NCBI RefSeq assembly: GCF_000023465.1
Contig: NC_014041.1
Coordinates: 1,447,001-1,511,000 of the forward strand
From: Zunongwangia profunda SM-A87
GTDB taxonomy: Bacteria > Bacteroidota > Bacteroidia > Flavobacteriales > Flavobacteriaceae
Direction: 5' to 3'
DNA: 64,000 nucleotides
Shown: piece after piece, positions 47,182-60,672 of the stretch
Layout of the letters: each line of letters starts with the position of its first letter
Numbering within the stretch: position 1 is the first letter of the stretch
Position numbers and translations under genes: made by a program
The notes under the pieces: model-generated
Seen by the model: the letters and a program-made list of their open reading frames with translations, nothing else
Told to the model about the DNA's origin: nothing
The model's database searches: none

Positions 47182-47521
47182 AACTGAAATTTTTGTGAGT
47201 TTTGATTGATTTTAATCCATTAAAACTGGATAAACATTAAAATTTAGAGGATAAACTTACAATTAGATTAAGGAGCCTTTTGTGAAAAAATTAGCTTTAT
47301 ATAATACTATATTAACAAGTATTATTCTAAAATTTTTATAGAAAGAATGATGAGTATTTCCTTTTTTGAAATAGAATATTTAATGGCATCTTTTGGTAAA
47401 AGTTAAACAGATGATACCATGGCAGATACCCAAAATCTATCAATTAGATCTAACGTAATTTATGAATAATCTTTACATATAATATCAAAATCCAGATCTC
47501 AGAAAAATCATAGCAAAAAAA
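47182..47521. other. Promoter region of the susCD operon
   Basis: The region between susC and the terminator of the hydroxyproline operon holds the candidate operator at 47304-47317. A possible -7 element, TAAGTTTA, is on the minus strand at 47259-47252, but no good -33 partner was seen. No gene or small RNA is supported. Confidence 0.4.
47304..47317. promoter_or_regulatory. Candidate operator, susC copy
   Basis: ATACTATATTAACA matches the hydroxyproline-operon site in 13 of 14 bases. It is flanked by 7-bp inverted arms TAATACT (47302-47308) and AGTATTA (47318-47324). It lies 123 bp upstream of the susC start. Confidence 0.5.
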
Positions 47522-47550
47522 AAGACTATCACTATAAAAGTGACAGTCTT
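47522..47550 (-). terminator. Terminator of the hydroxyproline operon
   Basis: A 12-bp stem with one mismatch (47522-47533 with 47539-47550) and a 5-base loop is followed on the minus strand by an uninterrupted T run of about ten bases. It lies 36 bp after the last gene of the operon. Confidence 0.9.
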
Positions 47551-47585
47551 AAAACTTATATAAATATTTGAAACAGATTTTTTTT

Positions 47586-48827
47586 CTAAAATCGTTCCAA
47601 ATCAAATGGTTCTAATAATACTGAGGTGTGATTGCCTTCTACAATTTCTGAAATTAATTTTCCAGTAATCGGGCCAAGACTCCATCCCATCATCGCATGA
47701 CCTGCAGCAACATTCAAATTTTTGAATTTTGAAGATTTTCCGATAAATGGTAAGCCATCCGGTGATACCGGTCGTAATCCGCTGGTGGCCGATTTTTTCT
47801 CTTCAGGGGTTAAGGTAAAACCTGAATAATAATTAGAAGCTGCTTTAGCTATAGCTTCTACCCTAGTGGGTAAAATAATATTATTATCGCCCGATAATTC
47901 CATGGTACCAGCAAATCTTGTAAAACCTTTCATTGGGGTAACTGCTACTTTTGCTTCAGTAAGTATAGCCGGTAAATTAATATTGGTTTCTCTGGTAATG
48001 CTCATACTATAGCCTTTACCGGGTTGGATAGGTATATTCAGACCTAATTTTTTAGCTAAAGGAAAAGTCCAGCTTCCAGCTGCCATAATAAATTCGTCTG
48101 CCACGATGCTGTTTTTACTGGTATGCATTGCTTTTATAGTCTTTCCATCTACTTCTAAACCGGTAACCGCTTCCTCTAAAACAAACCGAACACCGTTATT
48201 TTCTAACCATTGCTTCAGGTTTTTCATAAAAAGATTTGGAGTACTGTGGGCATCACATTCATAATGTACACCACCAATAACATCCTCACTAAACTGGGGC
48301 TCTAAATCATGCAGTGCTTTTTTATCTAAAACACTAACATCTAAGCCTAAGTCTTTTCCTTTTTCGGCAAGCTTAGTTTCATGTTCTTCATTCTTAGCAC
48401 TTTTATAAACCATAAGCAGACCTTTACGCTCTATGTGAAATTCAAAATCCAAAGATTCTAACATCTCCTCGTAAAGTTCTTTACTTTTTTCGTTTAATTC
48501 CTTAAGCACAGGAATAGCTTTGGCTACTTTTTGTTTGGTTGAAGATTTTTTGAAATACCAGGACCATTTAAAGAAATCTATATCCCATCGTGGTTTTATG
48601 TAAAACGGACTGGAATTATTGAACATCCATTTAATTCCCTGATTGATCATACCAGGTTCTGCGAGTGGTACAAAATGACTGGGAGTTACATAACCGGCGT
48701 TAATAAAAGAGGCTCCTTTTGTGATATTACCCTTATCTACGATTGTTACCTCGTAGCCGGCCTTAACCAGGTAATAAGCAGAACATAAGCCTGTAATTCC
48801 TCCTCCAATAATTGCAACTTTTTTCAT
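47586..48827 (-). CDS. FAD-dependent D-amino-acid dehydrogenase, probable D-hydroxyproline dehydrogenase
   Basis: The 413-residue protein begins with the FAD-binding MKKVAIIGGGITGLCSAYYL and ends with the DAO-family closing region (SATSGLRPVSPDGLPFIG and AAGHAMMGWSLGPITGKL). This is the DadA-like single-subunit type. In this operon its expected reaction is the oxidation of cis-4-hydroxy-D-proline to 1-pyrroline-4-hydroxy-2-carboxylate, passing electrons to the respiratory chain. It follows the epimerase gene by 10 bp. The family alone would allow other D-amino acids; the operon supplies the specificity. Confidence 0.9.
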   Translation of the reverse strand: MKKVAIIGGGITGLCSAYYLVKAGYEVTIVDKGNITKGASFINAGYVTPSHFVPLAEPGMINQGIKWMFNNSSPFYIKPRWDIDFFKWSWYFKKSSTKQKVAKAIPVLKELNEKSKELYEEMLESLDFEFHIERKGLLMVYKSAKNEEHETKLAEKGKDLGLDVSVLDKKALHDLEPQFSEDVIGGVHYECDAHSTPNLFMKNLKQWLENNGVRFVLEEAVTGLEVDGKTIKAMHTSKNSIVADEFIMAAGSWTFPLAKKLGLNIPIQPGKGYSMSITRETNINLPAILTEAKVAVTPMKGFTRFAGTMELSGDNNIILPTRVEAIAKAASNYYSGFTLTPEEKKSATSGLRPVSPDGLPFIGKSSKFKNLNVAAGHAMMGWSLGPITGKLISEIVEGNHTSVLLEPFDLERF

Positions 48828-48837
48828 AGATTAAAAT

Positions 48838-49839
48838 TTAAAGTACCTGAAATCCGTGAGCATAAGGATCATCATCATCGATAACTATATTATTATAACC
48901 AGTTACCATTGCCCAACCCTCTATACTCGGTATAATCGCCTTTTTATCACCTAATTCTGTTTCCTCTTCTATTCTGCCAATAAATTTACTACCAATTATA
49001 CTTTCATGCACAAATTGATCGCCTTTTTTTAGTTTTCCTTTGGCATACCACTGCGCCATTCTTGCAGATGTCCCAGTACCACAAGGAGAACGGTCTATAG
49101 CTTTATCTCCGTAAAAAACAGCATTACGTGCATTAGAGGTTTCATCCATTACAGCCCCCGTCCATTGGATATGGCTTAAACCAAAAATTGTTGAATCTTC
49201 CGGATGAATAAATTGATGTGCTTCATTTAATTTGCTTCTCAACTCCCTGCTCCACGTAATCAATTCACTGGCCTGATAATGCTCCAAACCTTTAAAGTTA
49301 TCCTGAACCTCTACAATAGCGTAAAAATTACCACCGTAAGCAACATCTACCTTTAACTCACCCAGCACATTGCTATGCACCGTAATATTTTCTTTTGCCA
49401 AATAAGATTTTATATTCACGATTTTAACCGACCTTACTTTTTTTCCCTCCTGAACGTAACTCACTTTCACGAGTCCGGCGGGTGTTTCCAGCCTAAGCGT
49501 TCCTGGTTTTTTAGGAGAAACCAGGCCTTCTTCAATCGCAACAGTGACCGTACCAATAGTACCATGCCCACACATTGGCAGGCATCCGCTGGTTTCAATA
49601 AAAAGAATTCCGCAATCATTTTGGGGATCTGAGGGCGGAAACAAAATGCTTCCGCTCATCATATCGTGGCCGCGTGGTTCAAACATTAAACCACGACGAA
49701 TCCAATCGTATTCCCGCATAAAATTTTGACGCTTTTCACTCATGTTTTTTCCTTCGATAAAAGGGCCGCCACCTGCAACCACTCTTACCGGATTCCCACA
49801 AGTATGGGCATCGACACAAAAAAAAGTTTTTCTTGCCAT
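48838..49839 (-). CDS. 4-hydroxyproline 2-epimerase (proline racemase family)
   Basis: The 333-residue enzyme inverts C2 of trans-4-hydroxy-L-proline to give cis-4-hydroxy-D-proline. Both catalytic cysteines are present: Cys90 in PMCGHGTIGTV and Cys253 in DRSPCGTGTSARMAQ. The second cysteine excludes the related trans-3-hydroxyproline dehydratase, which has threonine there. The early GNPVRVVAGG and the histidine after Cys90 also fit the family. The operon with a D-amino-acid dehydrogenase, a deaminase and a semialdehyde dehydrogenase supports the hydroxyproline substrate over proline. It begins 6 bp after the aldehyde dehydrogenase gene. Confidence 0.93.
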   Translation of the reverse strand: MARKTFFCVDAHTCGNPVRVVAGGGPFIEGKNMSEKRQNFMREYDWIRRGLMFEPRGHDMMSGSILFPPSDPQNDCGILFIETSGCLPMCGHGTIGTVTVAIEEGLVSPKKPGTLRLETPAGLVKVSYVQEGKKVRSVKIVNIKSYLAKENITVHSNVLGELKVDVAYGGNFYAIVEVQDNFKGLEHYQASELITWSRELRSKLNEAHQFIHPEDSTIFGLSHIQWTGAVMDETSNARNAVFYGDKAIDRSPCGTGTSARMAQWYAKGKLKKGDQFVHESIIGSKFIGRIEEETELGDKKAIIPSIEGWAMVTGYNNIVIDDDDPYAHGFQVL

Positions 49840-49845
49840 TAAAGT

Positions 49846-51414
49846 CTATAAGCTATCTGTTGTGTATTTATTATTGATATTACGTAAAATTCCTAAAGAA
49901 TTTTCATCTTTTAAGGCCTGTGGTAGCAATGCCTGAGGCCAGTCCTGAAAAGAAACCGGGCGTACCCATCGTTGTACCGCTGTTAATCCTACTGAAGTGA
50001 ATTTGGCATTCGAGGTTGCCGGGAATGGTCCGCCATGCGTCATCGCCGCACAAACCTCTACCCCTGTTGGCACACTGTTGTAAATAATTCTGCCTACCGT
50101 ATCGGTTAAAGTATCGATAATCGTCGCAAATTCACTTAGTTCTTTTTCTTCGGAGTTTAATACTGTACCGGTTAATTGCCCTTCTAGTTGCTCAAGCACT
50201 TCACCTAACTCGGTTTTATCTTTACATTTTACCACTACTGAAAATGGACCGAATACTTCTTTATGGAAGTTTTTATTCTGAAGGAAATTTGCACCAGAAA
50301 CCGTGATCACTTGCTGTCTGCCAAAATTTGGCTGAAGATCGCCATTATACTTGCTAACTTCAGAATAGCCTTCTTGCTCTAAAACTTCCGTTTTTGAAGC
50401 CTCATATTGATGTTGGATTCCGGGACTAAGCATCACTGAAGGTGCAAGATTCGATAAATTCTTTCCTAATTTTTCAACAAAATTATTTAAGTCTGTACTC
50501 TCTATTCCCAAAATTAATCCTGGATTTGTACAAAACTGGCCACATCCAGCGGTTATAGAACCTGCATATTGCTCAGCCCAAAAATCAGCTTTTTCTTCTA
50601 AGGCTGAAGGTAAAGCCAAAACGGGATTAATACTTCCCATTTCTGCATACACCGGTATAGGTTCAGCACGATCTGCAGCTAATTTACAAAGTGCAGTACC
50701 CGCTTTATAACTTCCAGTAAATCCAACCGCTTTAATTTTTGGATGTTTTACAAGCCATTCTCCAACTTCAATCCCTTTGCTATTTAAGTTAGAAAACACA
50801 CCATCTGGCATTCCTGTTCTCTTAGCCGCTTTTATAATTGCTTCAGAAACCAATTCTCCCGTACCTGCATGTAAGGGATGTGATTTTACGACAACCGGAG
50901 AACCTGATGCTAATGCGCTAGCGGTATCTCCTCCTGCTGTAGAAAACGCAAAGGGGAAATTACTCGCTCCAAAAACCGCAACGGGTCCAAATGGTACCTG
51001 CATTCTTCGAATATCAGGTTTTCCTTCGGGATTGCTAATTATCGCCTCTACCCAACTACCTTCTTTAAGCATCTCTGCAAAAGCTCTTAACTGTCCGGCT
51101 GTACGTGCGAATTCGCCATTAGAACGTCCTTCTGGCAAACCGGATTCTACTCTGTAAATTTGTTTTAAAGCTTCAGCATTTGCTTCAAGTTCTTCAGCAA
51201 TTGCCTCTAAAAATTCGGCTTTATCAGCATCAGATTTTTGCTTATACACTTTAAAAGCGGCAGCCGCTTTTTCTACAGCAGCATCAACCTCATCGGGTGT
51301 AGCTTCATAAAAAATAGCGGCCGTTTCTTTATTTTCTTTTGGATCAAAAGTTTTAAAGGTTACTTCACCTTTACTGGAAAGCTCCTCACCAATATAATTT
51401 TTTCCTGTAATCAT
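49846..51414 (-). CDS. 2-oxoglutarate semialdehyde (2,5-dioxopentanoate) dehydrogenase
   Basis: The 522-residue aldehyde dehydrogenase has the long N-terminal type seen in 2-oxoglutarate-semialdehyde dehydrogenases: FGASNFPFAFSTAGGDTASA and the lysine in VVVKSHPLHAGTG. The catalytic Cys295 lies in AGCGQFCTNPG, with the general base region in YAEMGSINP. It converts 2-oxoglutarate semialdehyde to 2-oxoglutarate with NAD(P)+, the last step of hydroxyproline breakdown. L-arabinose oxidation can also reach this intermediate, so the enzyme might serve both pathways, but no arabonate dehydratase is seen here. The gene follows the deaminase gene by 19 bp. Confidence 0.92.
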   Translation of the reverse strand: MITGKNYIGEELSSKGEVTFKTFDPKENKETAAIFYEATPDEVDAAVEKAAAAFKVYKQKSDADKAEFLEAIAEELEANAEALKQIYRVESGLPEGRSNGEFARTAGQLRAFAEMLKEGSWVEAIISNPEGKPDIRRMQVPFGPVAVFGASNFPFAFSTAGGDTASALASGSPVVVKSHPLHAGTGELVSEAIIKAAKRTGMPDGVFSNLNSKGIEVGEWLVKHPKIKAVGFTGSYKAGTALCKLAADRAEPIPVYAEMGSINPVLALPSALEEKADFWAEQYAGSITAGCGQFCTNPGLILGIESTDLNNFVEKLGKNLSNLAPSVMLSPGIQHQYEASKTEVLEQEGYSEVSKYNGDLQPNFGRQQVITVSGANFLQNKNFHKEVFGPFSVVVKCKDKTELGEVLEQLEGQLTGTVLNSEEKELSEFATIIDTLTDTVGRIIYNSVPTGVEVCAAMTHGGPFPATSNAKFTSVGLTAVQRWVRPVSFQDWPQALLPQALKDENSLGILRNINNKYTTDSL

Positions 51415-51433
51415 GCTTTCTTTTTTTCTTGAT

Positions 51434-52351
51434 TTATAAAGATTTGTATTCTACTAACTCTGGTCTTACAGCCATTGCAGCGTCAATTATTCCCTTCACT
51501 CTTTCTCTTTCTGCTCCCTGTAAAACTAATCTTGGAGCTCGCACATACTCGGTTCCTAGACCAGTGGCCACTTCCGCTAATTTTATGTTTTGTACTAATT
51601 GTGGAGAAATATCCAGTTCCAGTAATGGCATAAACCATCTATAGATTCTTAAAGCTTCCGCAATATCACCAGATTTTACAAGCTTATAGATAGCTACGGT
51701 TTCTGCCGGATAAGCAGCAACGAGGCCTGCTACCCAACCATCTGCCCCTGCAACCATGCTTTCTAAAGCTAATGTATCTACACCACATAAGATTTTAATA
51801 CGGTCACCAAATTTGTTTTTTAAACGTGTTACATTACTAATATCACGAGTAGATTCTTTTACGGCTTCAATGTTTGGACAATCTGCTAGAAGCTCTTCAA
51901 ACATGTCGATAGTGACTTCGATCTTATAATCCACAGGGTTATTATAGATCATAATCGGTAAAGATGTGTTTTTAGCGATCTCTTTAAAATATACTACAGT
52001 CTCGTAATCTGTTGCTTTGTAACGCATTGGTGGTAATAACATTAATCCCTGCGCTCCCCAGGCTTCAGCATTTTTAGCGACCTGAATGGCTTCCTTGGTA
52101 GACTGCTCGGCAATATTAATGATTACCGGCACTTGTCCTGCTGTAATTTCTAAAGTTTTCTTTACAAGCGTTTCCTTTTCTGCCGGTGTAAGGGTACTAG
52201 CTTCACCCAAAGTTCCTCCTAAGATGATTCCGTTTACACCTGCTTCCAGTTGTGCGTTAATATTCTTTTCAAAGGTTACTAAATCCAGTTCGTCATCCTT
52301 TGTGAATTTAGTGGTTACTGCGGGCATTACCCCTTCCCATTTTATTGCCAT
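51434..52351 (-). CDS. Dihydrodipicolinate-synthase-family 1-pyrroline-4-hydroxy-2-carboxylate deaminase
   Basis: The 305-residue protein is a class I aldolase-type barrel of the DapA superfamily. The Schiff-base Lys165 is in IEAVKESTRD and Tyr136 in MIYNNP; the GGTLGEASTL loop stands where DapA has GTTGES. True DapA is usually near 290 residues and is not found in such operons. Here it should deaminate and dehydrate 1-pyrroline-4-hydroxy-2-carboxylate to 2-oxoglutarate semialdehyde. It is the first gene of the operon, with a predicted promoter 17 bp upstream, and is divergent from the AraC gene. Confidence 0.9.
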   Translation of the reverse strand: MAIKWEGVMPAVTTKFTKDDELDLVTFEKNINAQLEAGVNGIILGGTLGEASTLTPAEKETLVKKTLEITAGQVPVIINIAEQSTKEAIQVAKNAEAWGAQGLMLLPPMRYKATDYETVVYFKEIAKNTSLPIMIYNNPVDYKIEVTIDMFEELLADCPNIEAVKESTRDISNVTRLKNKFGDRIKILCGVDTLALESMVAGADGWVAGLVAAYPAETVAIYKLVKSGDIAEALRIYRWFMPLLELDISPQLVQNIKLAEVATGLGTEYVRAPRLVLQGAERERVKGIIDAAMAVRPELVEYKSL

Positions 52352-52367
52352 GTGTTTAATTTTTTAA

Positions 52368-52396
52368 CAAAAATATATGCATTAGATCGCTTTCAA
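52368..52396 (-). promoter_or_regulatory. Predicted promoter of the hydroxyproline operon
   Basis: On the minus strand a perfect -7 element, TATTTTTG (52375-52368), lies 18 bp after a TTG (52396-52394) that can serve as the -33 element. The leader to the first ATG would be about 12 nt. The candidate operator at 52418-52433 is 22 bp further upstream. Confidence 0.6.
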
Positions 52397-52417
52397 TTTG
52401 TAGTGATTAACTAAACC

Positions 52418-52433
52418 TGATACTATATTATCA
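52418..52433. promoter_or_regulatory. Candidate operator, hydroxyproline-operon copy
   Basis: TGATACTATATTATCA has inverted ends TGATA-N6-TATCA and holds the core ATACTATATTA shared with sites at 47304 and 62420, and with one change at 42377. It sits between the divergent AraC gene and the operon, upstream of the -33 element, as an activator site should. Confidence 0.55.
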
Positions 52434-52487
52434 TATAAATTGACTAATCCAGTTTTTTTTAATAATATTTACAAAAACTAAAGCCAA

Positions 52488-53330
52488 ATGAAAGTTCTGC
52501 CCTTTAAAATCCCTAAGCCAGAGAAGGAAGCCTTGGTTTACCAGGAAGATCATGAAATTGTATTTTATGATAAACTTCATCAACACGAAGAGATTCAAAT
52601 TAGCTACATTATGGAAGGTAGCGGATCTCTAATCTTAGGGGATAGCATTAACGAATATCAGCCCCACGATATTCTTATTATTGGAGAAAACATTCCCCAT
52701 GTTTTTAGAAGTGATGCTGAAGCGCATCCAAATTCTATAATGTATACCCTGTTTTTTACAAAAAAGTCTTTTGGAAAAGAATTCTTTAACCTAACTGATC
52801 TTAGCGGAATCCAGAAGTTTTTTGATGAGTCTGAATACGGAATGAAAATTAAAGCTGATGAGAAGAAATTTCATCTTTTTAATAACCTGAAAAGACAAAG
52901 TAAAATTGAAAGGGTTGCCACTTTATTATTACTACTAAACGAACTTACACATGCTGAAAGACAGCCGCTATCCTCTTTTGTTTATCAGAAAAAATATACC
53001 GAAGATGAAGGAAAACGAATGAACGATGTTTTTCAATACGCCATGGATAACTTTCAGGAAAATATATCTTTAGACGATATCGCTGATATCGCTTTTATGA
53101 GCAAAAATGCCTTTTGCCGATATTTTAAAAAACGAACCAACAAAACTTTTTTTCAGTTTCTAATAGAAATAAGGATAGAACATGCCTGCAAATTACTCTA
53201 TAAAGATCATGACTTATCGATTTCAGCGATATCTGAACTTTGCGGATTTCAGAATATCGCTAATTTTAATCGAAAATTTAAAGAACTAAAAGGGATTACA
53301 CCTACACAGTACAGGCAGCAAACCGATTAA
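52488..53330 (+). CDS. Cupin-type AraC-family regulator of the hydroxyproline locus
   Basis: The 280-residue protein has an N-terminal cupin domain (about 15-110: FYDKLHQHEEIQISYIMEGS and HDILIIGENIPHVFRS) and a C-terminal AraC DNA-binding domain (about 185-278), with LDDIADIAFMSKNAFCRYFK and ISELCGFQNIANFNRKFKEL. It diverges from the hydroxyproline operon with 136 bp between them and is the natural candidate to bind the ATACTATATTA motif there and at the other promoters of the locus. The inducer may be hydroxyproline, a pathway intermediate or a sugar bound by the cupin; this is not decidable from sequence. Confidence 0.9.
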   Translation: MKVLPFKIPKPEKEALVYQEDHEIVFYDKLHQHEEIQISYIMEGSGSLILGDSINEYQPHDILIIGENIPHVFRSDAEAHPNSIMYTLFFTKKSFGKEFFNLTDLSGIQKFFDESEYGMKIKADEKKFHLFNNLKRQSKIERVATLLLLLNELTHAERQPLSSFVYQKKYTEDEGKRMNDVFQYAMDNFQENISLDDIADIAFMSKNAFCRYFKKRTNKTFFQFLIEIRIEHACKLLYKDHDLSISAISELCGFQNIANFNRKFKELKGITPTQYRQQTD

Positions 53331-53351
53331 TTATTACTATTTAAATCCTGA

Positions 53352-55595
53352 TTACATGTTATTATGCTCCAAGAAATAATTAGTAATCAAAGTATACAGG
53401 TGAATCGAAGTATTCTTTCCTTCATAAATGGTATGAGATCGGTTTGGATACGCCATCATATCAAATTGCTTATTATGTCTTATTAGTTCGTTTACTAAAT
53501 ACTCCATGTTCTGATAATGTACATTGTCATCGCCAGTACCATGGATTAGCAATAAGTTTCCTTCCAGATTTTTCGCATAGGTTACCGGCGAACCTTCAAT
53601 AAACTTCTCTTTATCTTCACTTGGCAGTCCCATATAACGCTCCTGGTAAATATTATCGTAGAATAACTGATTTGCAACACCGGCAACCGCAACACCTGTT
53701 TGGTACACATCAGGATATCTAAACAATAAATTTTGCGTCATGGAGCCTCCACCACTCCATCCCCAAACATTTACTCGGTCTCTATCTAAGAAATCATAAG
53801 TTGCCAATACCTTTTTTGCTGCTGCAGCCTGATCGTCCGTATTAATCACTCCCACCTTTTGATAAATACTTTTTCGCCAATCGCTACCTTTTAACGTTGG
53901 TGTTCCTCTATTATCTATACTTATCACCACAAATCCTTGCTGCGCCATAAATAATTCATATAATCCAACCCATTGATCGGTGGCAACAACGCCCCAGGGC
54001 TCACCATACACATGAAAAAGAACAGGATATTTTTTCCTTGCATCAAAATTTAAAGGTTTGGTCATTCTAGCATCCATTTGGATACCGTTATCAGTAGTTA
54101 CGTTAAAAAAAGTCGTTTCCGGCAACGCTAAAGAAGCTAGTTTATTTTTTAATTGTTCATTATCTACTAACGTTTTTACTGATTTATGCTTTGGCAGGCT
54201 CACCAAATTGACTGTATTTGGTGTGCTCACATTAGTGAAATTATGAATGGCATATTTTCCGTTAGGCGAAACATCGTAGGTGTTTACGCCTTCGAATTGC
54301 TGCGGAGTTATTCTGGTTAACTTTCCGCTTCCATTTAAAGGCACACGGTATAAATAGCGCTGCGTGGCATTATCTGGTGAGGCTACGATATATAAATTTT
54401 TATCATCGGTTTGATAATAGGTCGCTACATCATAATCACCTGGCGTTAATAGTATTTTTTCGCCAGATGCTAAATCCACTTTGTAAATATGACGCCAACC
54501 ATCATTTTCCGTCATTCGTAAAAATGCCTTTCCATTATCTACGATTAACTGATCATTATTCCCCCATTGATTAGATGAAATGTCTGGGTAACGCAAATCC
54601 ACCCAGGTATCTTCAGTTTCTGTATAGACTTTTTTCAATTCTGCTGTTGAAGGCTTATAAGTGAAAATATTGAGTTGGTTTTGTTTCCTATTCATTTGCT
54701 GAATAAGTAGTAAATCTTCACTAAGCCATTGCATTGCCGGTAAATAATGCTGAACAGGATCACCCGGCATCGGAATCCATTTTATTTCGGAAGTTTTTGT
54801 ATCTACAATTCCGACTTTTGCTGAAGAAGGATTGTATCCCGCTTTTGGATACTGAAGTGCAATGGGTTGTGAATATACCGAATCTGTATTATTAATCATG
54901 TAAAAAGTACCAATGTCTGAAGCATCTAATTGCCAGAATGCAATTTTGGAAGCATCGGGACTCCAAATAAACCCATCTCGCATTCCAAATTCTTCTTCAT
55001 ACACCCAATCAAAAGTTCCATTGATAATATCTCCGGTACCATCTTTAGTGAACCGAGTAATTTCCCCCGTTTTAAAATTTTCTTTATAAATATTGAAATC
55101 TTGTACATAGGCCACAAACTGATTATCTTCAGAAAATTTAGCAAACATCAACGATGAGGATGGAAAATCTTTTCCTAATTGTTTTAATTCTTTGGTATCA
55201 AAATCATAAACCCAAAAATCACCTTTGGTATTGGAACGCCAAACCCGACTGGAATTGGTAAAAATAAGTACCTTGCTACCATCCGGGGATAACGAAAAAT
55301 CCTCTATTGCCAGGTTTTTACCATTTACAGCAAGATGTTGAGCCGCCAGGTATGTATTTGATTGATGATTTTTACTCACGTAACGAATAAGCTCATCATT
55401 ACCCGAATCATCTTTTTCGATACTTACAAAAGCATCTCCGTTTTCTATCCAGAAAATAGGGCGCTGGTAATCGCTACTAAATTCTGATGAAGAATAAATA
55501 CGCTCTAAGCTTAAAAGTTCAGGGTCTTCCTGCGCAATTATTGAGGAGGAAAAGAAAAACAGTACCGCTATTCTTAAAAGGTAATTTTTAGCCAT
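53352..55595 (-). CDS. DPP IV-type dipeptidyl peptidase (S9B)
   Basis: The 747-residue protein has a signal peptide (ending near IIAQE), a beta-propeller and a hydrolase domain. The nucleophile is Ser614 in VWGWSGGGS, the acid is in HGTGDDNVHYQN and the histidine in YPNRSHTIYEG. The double-glutamate motif FDWVYEEEFG, which binds the free N-terminus in DPP IV, is intact. It should therefore remove Xaa-Pro dipeptides, which fits peptides rich in proline or hydroxyproline. It converges with the AraC gene (21 bp) and lies beside the hydroxyproline operon. No locus motif was seen just upstream; a repeat-rich region separates it from the GH2 gene. Confidence 0.93.
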   Translation of the reverse strand: MAKNYLLRIAVLFFFSSSIIAQEDPELLSLERIYSSSEFSSDYQRPIFWIENGDAFVSIEKDDSGNDELIRYVSKNHQSNTYLAAQHLAVNGKNLAIEDFSLSPDGSKVLIFTNSSRVWRSNTKGDFWVYDFDTKELKQLGKDFPSSSLMFAKFSEDNQFVAYVQDFNIYKENFKTGEITRFTKDGTGDIINGTFDWVYEEEFGMRDGFIWSPDASKIAFWQLDASDIGTFYMINNTDSVYSQPIALQYPKAGYNPSSAKVGIVDTKTSEIKWIPMPGDPVQHYLPAMQWLSEDLLLIQQMNRKQNQLNIFTYKPSTAELKKVYTETEDTWVDLRYPDISSNQWGNNDQLIVDNGKAFLRMTENDGWRHIYKVDLASGEKILLTPGDYDVATYYQTDDKNLYIVASPDNATQRYLYRVPLNGSGKLTRITPQQFEGVNTYDVSPNGKYAIHNFTNVSTPNTVNLVSLPKHKSVKTLVDNEQLKNKLASLALPETTFFNVTTDNGIQMDARMTKPLNFDARKKYPVLFHVYGEPWGVVATDQWVGLYELFMAQQGFVVISIDNRGTPTLKGSDWRKSIYQKVGVINTDDQAAAAKKVLATYDFLDRDRVNVWGWSGGGSMTQNLLFRYPDVYQTGVAVAGVANQLFYDNIYQERYMGLPSEDKEKFIEGSPVTYAKNLEGNLLLIHGTGDDNVHYQNMEYLVNELIRHNKQFDMMAYPNRSHTIYEGKNTSIHLYTLITNYFLEHNNM

Positions 55596-56006
55596 TTTTT
55601 TATAATTGATTTGTGATTATTAGCGCATGGTTTCAGCTTTTAATAATCATATCTTTATTGATTCTTACTAACATCATCCTGACCCTGCCTCGCCGGCAGG
55701 CAGGCGTAGTGGAGGGATCTATATACATTAAGGTTTTTCTAGCTTATTTATATTTAGTTATTCCGTTTCTCCCAATAGCTAAAGGTATCTCCCATGCTGC
55801 ATTTTTAAAAGCATCCCTCAAAATTCAGCTTTCTGTATGAATCCAACATTAATACACCTATTTAAAAGAGATTTCTCCAATACGCTATGCTTCTGTCGAA
55901 ATGACAAAAGAACATTGAGCATAAACCATGAATCTCTTTTCTATACTCTAAATCCTTAAAAGATTTCTCGACTTCATTGTATTGCGCTAGAAATGACTAA
56001 AAAAGA
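55596..56006. repeat. Cluster of degenerate REP-like repeats, no gene
   Basis: Three repeat-like segments lie together. One is the GC-rich imperfect palindrome CCTGCCTCGCCGGCAGGCAGG (near 55684-55704) followed by GCGTAGTGGAGGG. The other two are related segments of the form AGATTTCTC-CAATACGCTATGC-TTCTGTCGAAATGAC (about 55868-55906) and AGATTTCTCGACTTCATTG-GCGCTAGAAATGAC (about 55960-55997). Similar intergenic sequences are widespread in flavobacterial genomes. A 75-codon plus-strand frame at 55613-55840 crosses the palindrome and is not accepted as a gene. Confidence 0.55.
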
Positions 56007-60552
<4,546 letters not shown>

Positions 60553-60631
60553 CTATTCTTACATTTTTTAGTTACCTGTTTCTGTTCAAACCCATTGGTT
60601 GTTTATCAGAAAATTATTTCTTAATTCGAGG

Positions 60632-60659
60632 TATCCCGATCACTATAGCTATAGGGATC
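60632..60659. repeat. Degenerate repeat, TATCCCGAT/ATAGCTAT type
   Basis: TATCCCGAT (60632-60640) is followed by the palindrome TATAGCTATA and the complementary GGGAT. It shares its ends with the element at 8965. It lies 14 bp from the end of the M1 gene and could also act as a weak terminator. Confidence 0.3.
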
Positions 60660-60672
60660 AGGACCTGAATAT

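Noticed and set aside
48838..49839. Trans-3-hydroxy-L-proline dehydratase as an alternative for the epimerase
   Set aside because: The second catalytic cysteine (Cys253) is present; dehydratases have threonine there.
51434..52351. Lysine biosynthesis DapA as the function of the DapA-family gene
   Set aside because: Gene context is a hydroxyproline operon and the active-site loop reads GGTLGEAS instead of GTTGES.
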